NCBI RefSeq assembly: GCF_900091655.1 | Contig: NZ_LT594621.1 | Span: 3,692,639 to 3,756,638 of the forward strand | DNA from: Culturomica massiliensis | GTDB taxonomy: Bacteria; Bacteroidota; Bacteroidia; Bacteroidales; Marinifilaceae | Reading direction: 5' to 3' | DNA length: 64,000 nt | Shown here: positions 44,744 through 51,615 of the stretch, piece by piece | Numbering within the stretch: the first letter of the stretch is position 1 | Layout of the letters: each line of letters starts with the position of its first letter | Notes under the pieces: model-generated | Seen by the model: the letters and a program-made list of their open reading frames with translations, nothing else | Database searches by the model: none | What the model was told of the DNA's origin: nothing | Program-made: the position numbers and the translations under genes

Positions 44744-46051
44744 ATGAGCAGGTTTGTAATTACCGGAGGACGGAGGCTGAAAGGAGAACTTTGTCCCCAA
44801 GGTGCTAAGAATGAAGCATTGCAAGTGATATGTGCCACCTTGCTGACGAAAGAAGAAGTGGTTATTTCCAATGTCCCGGAGATATTGGACGTTTTAAAAT
44901 TGATCGAATTGTTACAGGGCATGGGAGTGAAGGTGGAGCATATATCGCACGGAGAATTTGCTTTTTGTGCTTCGGGGATCGATTACCGTTATTTTGAAAC
45001 TGAAGATTTTTATAATAAAGCTGTAAGTTTGCGGGGATCGATTATGATTTTAGGTCCCTTGCTGGCAATTCACAGCTGTGGCATTATTCCGAAGCCCGGA
45101 GGCGATAAGATCGGGCGCCGGCGGTTGGATACCCATTTCCTCGGGTTTGAAAAATTGGGAGCAACATTCGAATACGATGCGTTGAATAGTTGCTTTAAAG
45201 CTTCTGCAGCCAAATTGAAGGGAAATTATATGTTACTGGACGAAGCATCGGTGACAGGTACGGCGAATATCATCATGGCTGCCGTGTTGGCTGAAGGAGT
45301 AACGACGATTTACAATGCAGCTTGTGAGCCTTATGTACAACAGCTGTGTCTGATGCTGAATTCCATGGGAGCTAAAATTTCAGGTATAGCCTCTAATTTA
45401 CTGACCATAGAAGGGGTTCGTGAGTTGCATGGATGCCGCCACCGTTGTTTGCCGGATATGATTGAAGTAGGCAGTTACATCGGTTTGGCAGCGATGACCC
45501 GGTCGGAGATTACGATCAAAGATGTGAATATCCGTCAGCTCGGAATTATTCCGGATGCTTTCCGGAAATTGGGTGTGCGGGTAGAAGAACGCAATGATGA
45601 TTTATTTATTCCCCGGCAGGAGCATTATATGATCGAAGATTTTATCGACGGTTCCATACTGACGATGGCAGATGCGCCTTGGCCCGGTTTGACGCCGGAC
45701 TTACTTAGTGTGTTCCTGGTTGTGGCTACGCAGGCGAAAGGAAGTGTGTTGATTCACCAGAAGATGTTTGAAAGCCGGCTTTTTTTCGTGGATAAGCTGA
45801 TTGATATGGGAGCGAAGATCATTCTTTGTGACCCCCACCGGGCAACCGTAATCGGACAAAATCATGAATCCCAGTTGCGGGCGACGAAAATGACCTCTCC
45901 CGATATCCGGGCGGGTATAGCCTTGCTCATTGCGGCATTATCGGCTAAAGGTACCAGTTCCATTCACAATATCGACCAGATAGACAGGGGATATGAGCAT
46001 ATCGATGATAAATTGAATGCAATCGGTGCGGAGATTGTGAGATACAGTTAA
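44744..46051 (+). CDS. murA: UDP-N-acetylglucosamine 1-carboxyvinyltransferase, Asp-type
   Basis: 435-residue enzyme for the first committed step of peptidoglycan synthesis, adding enolpyruvate from PEP to UDP-GlcNAc. Lys22 and Asn23 (GAKNEAL) and the C-terminal DIRAGIALLIAALSAKG block are present. The mobile loop reads PKPGGDKIGRRRLDTH, with Asp121 where E. coli MurA has Cys115, the residue alkylated by fosfomycin. Asp-type MurA is active but fosfomycin-insensitive in other bacteria. The upstream region contains repeat array C. The gene ends overlapping convergent folK by 4 bases. Confidence 0.97.
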   Translation: MSRFVITGGRRLKGELCPQGAKNEALQVICATLLTKEEVVISNVPEILDVLKLIELLQGMGVKVEHISHGEFAFCASGIDYRYFETEDFYNKAVSLRGSIMILGPLLAIHSCGIIPKPGGDKIGRRRLDTHFLGFEKLGATFEYDALNSCFKASAAKLKGNYMLLDEASVTGTANIIMAAVLAEGVTTIYNAACEPYVQQLCLMLNSMGAKISGIASNLLTIEGVRELHGCRHRCLPDMIEVGSYIGLAAMTRSEITIKDVNIRQLGIIPDAFRKLGVRVEERNDDLFIPRQEHYMIEDFIDGSILTMADAPWPGLTPDLLSVFLVVATQAKGSVLIHQKMFESRLFFVDKLIDMGAKIILCDPHRATVIGQNHESQLRATKMTSPDIRAGIALLIAALSAKGTSSIHNIDQIDRGYEHIDDKLNAIGAEIVRYS

Positions 46052-46545
46052 AAGTTCAAATCCGGTAGTTTCTTTACGAGCAGATGATCCGGACTTTTTT
46101 TCAATAAATCGGCGATTGTTTCGTTGAATACAGGATGCCGGAATTCCGGCATCAGTTCATTCAACGGAATGAGTACGAAATTCCGTTCGGTGATCCGGGG
46201 ATGAGGAATGGTCAGTTCCGGAGTATTGAGAATGATCGATTCGTAGAAGAGAATGTCAATGTCGATTGTGCGGGATTGGTAGCGTGGACCTGTATGGCGA
46301 ACCCGCCCCAATTGTTGTTCTGTTTGCAGGCAGGATGCCAAAAAATCCCGGGGCGACAATGCCGTGTCGAATAATACGATGCGGTTTAAAAAGACTTCCG
46401 GACTATCGAATCCCCAAGGCTCCGTTTCGTAATAAGAAGACATTTCCATTATTTCTCCGGCATGCAAAGCCAGGGCCGAAATCGCTTTTTCAATGATCTC
46501 TTGCCGGTTGCCGGTGTTGCTTCCGAAAATAACTGTGACTTTCAT
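46048..46545 (-). CDS. folK: HPPK, dihydropterin pyrophosphokinase
   Basis: 165-residue folate-pathway enzyme that transfers pyrophosphate from ATP to 6-hydroxymethyl-7,8-dihydropterin. Visible motifs: FGSNTGNRQEIIEKAISAL, SSYYETEPWGF, FLNRIVLFDT, and the catalytic RTIDIDILFYESIILNTPEL followed by IPHPRITERNFVLIPLNEL. It is a stand-alone HPPK, not fused to FolB or FolP. The DUF4290 gene lies 20 bases upstream on the same strand, and the pair is probably co-transcribed. Confidence 0.96.
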   Translation of the reverse strand: MKVTVIFGSNTGNRQEIIEKAISALALHAGEIMEMSSYYETEPWGFDSPEVFLNRIVLFDTALSPRDFLASCLQTEQQLGRVRHTGPRYQSRTIDIDILFYESIILNTPELTIPHPRITERNFVLIPLNELMPEFRHPVFNETIADLLKKSPDHLLVKKLPDLNF

Positions 46546-46565
46546 GAAAAAGGGTGGAGCGGCTT

Positions 46566-47231
46566 TTAATGTTGCTTTTTGTAATAGTTATGGTTGTTGC
46601 CGTTGTTGTTATTTTTCCCGTTGTTCTTGTTGTTGTTTTTGTTAACCATCGGTTTGTTGGAACTGGGTTTGCTTTTCTTTTGCAACAGGTCTTTGGAATT
46701 TGAGAGGGTCATTCCTTCCGGTAAAATGACGGAACTGCCGTAGTAAGTGTTGATGTCGTTGTAAATTTGTTCGTCCTCGACACTGTCTTTGTTCCACGTC
46801 AGGAAGGATTTTTTCATGTGGTTGGCCGTAAGGACAATTAAGGCTCTTTTTTGTTCGGGATCTTCTGTTTCCTTGATTTTTTCAATCAGTTTTTCAACTA
46901 ATTTTCCGTAGTGCCGGTATTTGATGTGATTGGTCTGGTACGGGAGTTTTTCCGGTTTCTCATTTATTTTTTCCAGAGAAGGAAGCGGATAGGGCGTTTC
47001 GATATCTAATTTGAAACCGGACATGATCGCCAAATGATCCCATAGTTTATGGCGGAAATCCGGAACATCCCGTAAATGAGGGTACAGATTACCCATGACG
47101 TCGATAATCGTTTTAGCAGCCCGGGTACGCTCGTCCCGATCCTGGATCGTTAATATATGATCCACCATCTTTTGAATATTTCTACCGTATTCGGGAAGAA
47201 GCAGTTTTTTCTTTTGGGTATTATAGTCCAT
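46566..47231 (-). CDS. DUF4290 family protein with Asn/Lys-rich tail
   Basis: 221 residues from the ATG at 47231 (MDYNTQKKKLLLPEYGRNIQ), which begins at the conserved family start; an upstream in-frame ATG at 47264 would add eleven residues. The N-terminal 170 residues form a helical DUF4290 domain (HLRDVPDFRHKLWDHLAIMS; KRALIVLTANHMKKSFLTWN). The C-terminal 45 residues are low-complexity Asn/Lys (for example NKNNNKNNGKNNNNGNN), so they are probably disordered. The function is unknown and the family is largely restricted to Bacteroidetes. It lies 20 bases before folK on the same strand. Confidence 0.88.
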   Translation of the reverse strand: MDYNTQKKKLLLPEYGRNIQKMVDHILTIQDRDERTRAAKTIIDVMGNLYPHLRDVPDFRHKLWDHLAIMSGFKLDIETPYPLPSLEKINEKPEKLPYQTNHIKYRHYGKLVEKLIEKIKETEDPEQKRALIVLTANHMKKSFLTWNKDSVEDEQIYNDINTYYGSSVILPEGMTLSNSKDLLQKKSKPSSNKPMVNKNNNKNNGKNNNNGNNHNYYKKQH

Positions 47232-47374
47232 GCGTTCCGATAATTTTGGAGTGCTTTTCAGCAATTTTGAAGATATGTACGGCTTGCTTTGCCTTTAAAT
47301 TTTTATTTCCTTTTTTGGAAAGTTCCGGGAAAGTACAATTGTTGTTTGCCGGAGAACTTTTTAGAATTGTGTGA

Positions 47375-47382
47375 CAAAGATA
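47375..47382 (-). promoter_or_regulatory. Putative -7 box for DUF4290-folK
   Basis: Minus-strand TATCTTTG in the gap between the helicase and DUF4290 genes, about 144 bases before the DUF4290 start. No clean TTG at the -33 distance. Confidence 0.45.
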
Positions 47383-47410
47383 AGCTTTTTTGGTTATTTA
47401 AACAGTATAA

Positions 47411-49672
47411 TTAGTCTTCTTGTGTATATATTTTTGCAAATTTTAACAATAACGTTTTGTTTCCTTCTTTTGTAAAGAGAACTTTTGCTTTTTTATTTAC
47501 GCCCAGTCCTTCCAGGGCGATGACCTTACCCGTCCCGAATGTCGGATGGAAGATGATCATACCGGGAAGGACCTGTCCGGGCTCGATTTGTTTCAATCGC
47601 GAACGGTCTAATTCCGGGATATCGGTTACAGGCGGCTTGGCTAAAGAAATCGTCGGTTTATGAGTAGAAACGGGAGTTTTGAGTCTAAAGCCGGACGATT
47701 CGTTCCGGGGACTTATAAAGCCTTCCACATAATGAGGATCGATTTCTGAGATAAACCGGGATGGCCGGGTCGGAACGATCTGTCCATTCCGGTAACGGGA
47801 ATTTGCATAAGATATAACGACTCTTTTTTCTGCCCGGGTGAGGGCAACGTAAAACAGGCGTCTTTCTTCTTCCAGAGCGGAGGGTGTGGAGGTGCTCTGT
47901 TGGGCCGGAAACAGTTCTTCTTCGATACCTGTCATAAAGACATTGGGGAATTCCAAACCTTTGGCTGCGTGGATTGTCATGAGGGTTACCTTGTTATTGT
48001 CCTCTGCTTTTTCGCTGTCCTGGTCTGTCAGTAAGGCAACGCCTTCCAGAAAAGCGGGCAATTTTTCATTGGCCCCTTCCTTATATGCTGTTTCGCTGAA
48101 ATCTTTGATTGCATTCAGTAACTCCTGGATGTTTTCTTTGCGTGAGATACCTTCAGGCGTACTGTCGACAGATAAATCATCCACGATTCCGGAGGTTTGT
48201 GCGATGTAAACGGCGATGTCGTATGCGTTGTCTTCTGAAACCCGTCCCGTGAACTTTTCGATCAGTAGCCGGAAGTTGTTGAGTTTTGTGATCGTCGGTG
48301 CATTGAAGTTACCTGTCACTTTATCCAGGTTACACAACACGGTCCATATACTGACCCGGTGTTGAAGGGCAATTTCCCGTACCCTGTCCACGGTGGTATC
48401 GCCGATTCCCCGTTTGGGGTAATTGATGATTCGTTTCAGAGCTTCTTCGTCGTTTTGGTTGACGGCCAGCCGGAAATAAGCCAGGAGGTCTTTGATCTCT
48501 TTCCGTTGGTAGAAGGATTGTCCGCCGTATATTTTATACGGGATGTTCCGTTTGCGTAAAGCTTCTTCCAGGATACGGGATTGGGCATTTGTCCGGTAAA
48601 GTATAGCGAAATCACAATATTCCTGCTGTTCGTAGTTGGCCAGTTTGAAAATTTCGTTGGTTACCTGAAACCCTTCTTCTTTATCCGATAAGGCTCGCAA
48701 TATTTTTATTTTTTCTCCTTCCTCATTTTCAGAGAAAACCCGTTTTGGGATTTGTTCTTTGTTTTTATTGATGATACTGTTTGCCGCTTCGACGATGGTT
48801 GTCGTAGAACGATAGTTTTGTTCCAGTTTGAAGAGGCGGTAGTCGGGATAATCATTCCGGAAATTCAGAATATTTTCAATGCGGGCTCCCCGGAAGGAGT
48901 ATATGCTTTGTGCATCGTCTCCGACAACACATAAGTTGTGATGCCTTTCTGACAGTTTTTTGATGATCAGATACTGGGAATAATTGGTATCCTGGTACTC
49001 GTCGACCAGGATATAGTTGAATTTTTGCTGGTATTTATCCAGTATTTCCGGAAAGTCCCGGAATAAAATATTGGTTTGCAGCAATAAATCGTCGAAATCC
49101 ATGGTGTCGCTTTGTCTGCAACGCATTTGATAATGTTTGTATATCTCTGCGATCATGGGTTTCCGGGCGGCTGCATCTGCTGTCGTGATGCGGGAAGATT
49201 GGGCATAAGCCTGTGCTGTGATGAGGTTGTTTTTGGCCATTGAAATCCGGCCCAATACATCGTTGGGCTTATAGGTCTTGTCGTCCAGTTTCAGGTCTTT
49301 GATAATTGCCTTGATCAGGTTTTTGGAATCCTGGGTGTCGTAAATTGTAAAATTAGAGGTATAGCCCAGTTTTTCAGCTTCAAAACGGAGGATTTTCGAG
49401 AAGATGGAATGGAATGTACCCATCCATAAGTTTGCTGCATTCTCAGAACCGACAAGCTGGGAGATGCGTTTTTGCATTTCCCGGGCTGCCTTGTTGGTGA
49501 AAGTCAGTGCCAGAATTTTATAGGCCGGAATCCCTTTGCTGAGCAGATTGGCAATACGGTAAGTCAATACACGGGTTTTGCCGGAGCCTGCTCCCGCAAT
49601 CACTAAGGCGGGGCCTTCCGTATTCGCGACGGCTTCCCGTTGATTGGCGTTTAATTCGTTTAAAAAATCCAC
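47411..49672 (-). CDS. UvrD/PcrA-type superfamily 1 DNA helicase
   Basis: 753-residue 3'-5' helicase of the UvrD/PcrA group, used in excision repair and removal of recombinase or stalled complexes. The Q motif and Walker A (LNANQREAVANTEG; AGAGSGKT with Lys32), motif II VDEYQDTN, motif III GDDAQSIYSFRGA, motif IV LEQNYRST, motif V VTLMTIHAAKGLEFPNVF and motif VI YVALTRAEKRV are all intact. The C-terminal segment GQVLPGMIIFHPTFGTGKVI is the SH3-like domain that contacts RNA polymerase in PcrA. The length is typical. It stands alone between folK-DUF4290 and the divergent T9SS gene. Confidence 0.95.
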   Translation of the reverse strand: MDFLNELNANQREAVANTEGPALVIAGAGSGKTRVLTYRIANLLSKGIPAYKILALTFTNKAAREMQKRISQLVGSENAANLWMGTFHSIFSKILRFEAEKLGYTSNFTIYDTQDSKNLIKAIIKDLKLDDKTYKPNDVLGRISMAKNNLITAQAYAQSSRITTADAAARKPMIAEIYKHYQMRCRQSDTMDFDDLLLQTNILFRDFPEILDKYQQKFNYILVDEYQDTNYSQYLIIKKLSERHHNLCVVGDDAQSIYSFRGARIENILNFRNDYPDYRLFKLEQNYRSTTTIVEAANSIINKNKEQIPKRVFSENEEGEKIKILRALSDKEEGFQVTNEIFKLANYEQQEYCDFAILYRTNAQSRILEEALRKRNIPYKIYGGQSFYQRKEIKDLLAYFRLAVNQNDEEALKRIINYPKRGIGDTTVDRVREIALQHRVSIWTVLCNLDKVTGNFNAPTITKLNNFRLLIEKFTGRVSEDNAYDIAVYIAQTSGIVDDLSVDSTPEGISRKENIQELLNAIKDFSETAYKEGANEKLPAFLEGVALLTDQDSEKAEDNNKVTLMTIHAAKGLEFPNVFMTGIEEELFPAQQSTSTPSALEEERRLFYVALTRAEKRVVISYANSRYRNGQIVPTRPSRFISEIDPHYVEGFISPRNESSGFRLKTPVSTHKPTISLAKPPVTDIPELDRSRLKQIEPGQVLPGMIIFHPTFGTGKVIALEGLGVNKKAKVLFTKEGNKTLLLKFAKIYTQED

Positions 49673-49759
49673 AGTATATATGAAGCTTTATAAATTCATG
49701 TTTAGGGCTGTAAAATTAAAAATTAATCCTCAATCAGGCAATTAAGTCCCGGGATTGTT

Positions 49760-49767
49760 TAATTTTG
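49760..49767 (+). promoter_or_regulatory. Putative -7 box for the T9SS-sorted protein
   Basis: TAATTTTG fits TAnnTTTG, 80 bases upstream of the ATG at 49848. The -33 element is unclear. Confidence 0.35.
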
Positions 49768-49847
49768 CCGGAAGATAAAAAGAATATCGTTTTTTTAATT
49801 AATATTGCATAAATTAAGGATTGGCGTACGGTCAAAATGGTAGAAGT

Positions 49848-51089
49848 ATGAAGATGACAAGAGTTTTGATATTGATGGTGTGTTTGTTGGGCACTCAATG
49901 GGGGATGGGACAAATCCTGTTTTTAGGATGTGATGAAGTGGCGCGGACGGAGTACAATGGAATTCCTTTTTATGCAGTGAAGAATACGCAAAATGATCCG
50001 CTTCCTTTCGGACGTGTGCAGTTTATGCCCGACGGCTCTTCCGGTTGGGAGTTTGCCTGGGAATACGAGGGACGTACACAGCCGGTAATGTATGAGGGAG
50101 ATTCTACTTCTTTAACGGTGGATTTGTTGGGAAACGGTGTTTATTTTTTCCGGGCGGAAAAAGAGGGGGTACATCCGATCGAAGTCGGTTTTACGGTTTT
50201 CTATGTTCATATGCCGGTCCGGTTGGGTATAGAGAATGAAATGGATTGCCATTATATCACATTGAAGCTGGAAGGAGTGGAGAATCCGCCCGTATATAAC
50301 GGGTATCCCGGGGCTGAAAATCCGCTTTATACTGTCGTATGGGGAGGGAAGGAGCGTACTTTGGCTCCGAGTCCGGATTATTACCGGGAAATTTCACAGT
50401 TTGTGGAAGGGGAATACCGGGATGTGCAATGCCGGGTAAAAATCAGGGATCGTTTCGGCTTGAACTGGGAGAGCAATGAAGCTACTTATCATTCTTATAT
50501 CCCTTTGGCTGAGTTCAGTGCCGATCCGATGCAGGGGGAAGCTCCGTTGGAGGTAACTTTTGATAACCGCAGCGAGAATGCCCAGTCTTTCGAATGGTAT
50601 TTGTATAAAGATACAACGGAGATACAACCGGGAGCTATGAGTGTTGAAGATAGCTTGCTGGATGGAAGAATCTATACCGAGCAGAATTTACCGCCCTATA
50701 TTTATGAGCATCCCGGTAGCTATAATGTAAAATTGGTGGTTGTTAATACCCGGGGAATCAATCAATGTTCCGATACGGCCTATATCGATCGTTATATTGT
50801 CGTAGACTCTTCTTTGGTGGAAGTGCCGAATGTATTTACGCCGAACGGAGACGGTATAAACGACATATTCAAGGTGAAGGCCCAATCTCTGGAATATTTT
50901 CACGGTGTGATTATCAATCGGTGGGGACGCAAGGTATATGAATGGGATGATCCGCAGGAAGGCTGGAACGGAAAAATACACGGGAAATATGCCAGTCCGG
51001 GAACTTATTATTATATCATCACTGCCCGGGGCCGGGAAATCAAGACTAAAAAATACACCAAAAAAGGTCCCTTATTGCTCGTACGTTAG
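49848..51089 (+). CDS. PKD-domain protein with gliding-motility/T9SS type B sorting domain
   Basis: 413 residues from the ATG at 49848 (MKMTRVLILMVCLLGTQWGMGQ is a signal peptide); an upstream TTG would place charged residues ahead of it. A central PKD domain (about 220-315) reads AEFSADPMQGEAPLEVTFDN and HPGSYNVKLVVVNTRG. The C-terminal 85 residues are a gliding-motility-associated/type B sorting domain: VPNVFTPNGDGINDIFKV, INRWGRKVYEWDD, GWNGKIHGKYASPGTYYY. Such domains direct secretion through the type IX system to the cell surface. The region at about 20-215 is not recognised. It is a solitary gene; no T9SS component is nearby. Confidence 0.88.
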   Translation: MKMTRVLILMVCLLGTQWGMGQILFLGCDEVARTEYNGIPFYAVKNTQNDPLPFGRVQFMPDGSSGWEFAWEYEGRTQPVMYEGDSTSLTVDLLGNGVYFFRAEKEGVHPIEVGFTVFYVHMPVRLGIENEMDCHYITLKLEGVENPPVYNGYPGAENPLYTVVWGGKERTLAPSPDYYREISQFVEGEYRDVQCRVKIRDRFGLNWESNEATYHSYIPLAEFSADPMQGEAPLEVTFDNRSENAQSFEWYLYKDTTEIQPGAMSVEDSLLDGRIYTEQNLPPYIYEHPGSYNVKLVVVNTRGINQCSDTAYIDRYIVVDSSLVEVPNVFTPNGDGINDIFKVKAQSLEYFHGVIINRWGRKVYEWDDPQEGWNGKIHGKYASPGTYYYIITARGREIKTKKYTKKGPLLLVR

Positions 51090-51122
51090 TGCCGGTTGTT
51101 GTTTAATTGTAATTACAATGTC

Positions 51123-51182
51123 GGATTAAATGAATCAGACAACGGACCAGATTGCCGGGCAATTTAAAATCTGCAATTTATA
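51123..51182 (+). repeat. Degenerate terminal module (copy G) without heptads
   Basis: GGATTAAATGAATCAGACAA, then a diverged loop and ATTGCCGGGCAATTTAAAAT, then CTGCAATTTATA. It aligns with the terminal module of copies B, E and F (AAAAGAATT, hairpin, GGCAATTTAAAATTTACAAT) but lacks heptad units and the hairpin has decayed. It lies between the T9SS gene and the tRNA. Confidence 0.6.
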
Positions 51183-51236
51183 TGAGGTAAATGCTGAGTT
51201 CCAATTTTAAGGAAAATATGAATTCGGAAAAAATAA

Positions 51237-51269
51237 AAAACGGAGAAAATTTTTAATTTTCTCCGTTTT
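51237..51269 (-). terminator. Terminator of tRNA-Leu
   Basis: 14-bp stem AAAACGGAGAAAAT (51237-51250) / ATTTTCTCCGTTTT (51256-51269) with a 5-nt loop, just 3' of the tRNA on the minus strand. The A-rich run at 51230-51240 gives the T tract. Confidence 0.88.
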
Positions 51270-51271
51270 AG

Positions 51272-51356
51272 TACTCAGAGCGGGAATCGAACCCGCACAT
51301 CTGTTGAGGATACTGGATTTTGAGTCCAGCGCGTCTACCAATTCCGCCACCTGAGC
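51272..51356 (-). tRNA. tRNA-Leu (anticodon CAA)
   Basis: 85-nt class II tRNA on the minus strand. Acceptor GCTCAGG pairs with TCTGAGT (two G-U pairs), discriminator A; D arm TGGCGGAATTGGTAGACGC; anticodon stem-loop CTGGA-CTCAAAA-TCCAG, giving anticodon CAA for UUG codons. A variable arm of the leucine type follows (TATCCTCAACAGATG), then T arm GCGGG-TTCGATT-CCCGC. The 3' CCA is not encoded. It has its own consensus promoter and terminator. Confidence 0.95.
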
Positions 51357-51370
51357 AAAGAACTCGGGTG

Positions 51371-51400
51371 CAAAAGTAGATATTTTTTGAAAATCTGCAA
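51371..51400 (-). promoter_or_regulatory. Promoter of tRNA-Leu
   Basis: Minus strand TTG (51400-51398), a 19-base spacer and TACTTTTG (51378-51371), 15 bases before the tRNA 5' end: a full Bacteroidetes -33/-7 match. Confidence 0.75.
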
Positions 51401-51496
51401 ACACTTCGGGGATTTTTTTTATTTATTGTATCTTTTTTCAGAAGTTATGCGTAAAATCAACTGTTCTTAATGTTCAATACTCATGTTCAAAGTTTT

Positions 51497-51526
51497 CCCC
51501 ACAGGTCATGGCTTGTGGGGATTTTT
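51497..51526 (+). terminator. Orphan terminator-like hairpin, possible small RNA 3' end
   Basis: CCCCACA (51497-51503) pairs with TGTGGGG (51514-51520) around a 10-nt loop, followed by ATTTTT. On the plus strand no gene lies between the T9SS gene (ending at 51089) and this hairpin. The promoter box for the next gene lies downstream of it. A TATCTTTT sequence near 51429-51436 could start a transcript of roughly 90 nt. Confidence 0.55.
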
Positions 51527-51577
51527 AGTGAAAAATCAATAAGTTAAATATTATTTTCGGGTCTCCATAATCCTTTG

Positions 51578-51585
51578 TATATTTG
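51578..51585 (+). promoter_or_regulatory. Putative -7 box for the GH20-TonB receptor-HAD operon
   Basis: TATATTTG matches TAnnTTTG, 30 bases before the chosen GH20 start at 51616. The -33 region is TTTTCGG rather than TTG. Confidence 0.5.
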
Positions 51586-51615
51586 TCAAATAGAGAAACA
51601 ACAAAAGATTTGAAT

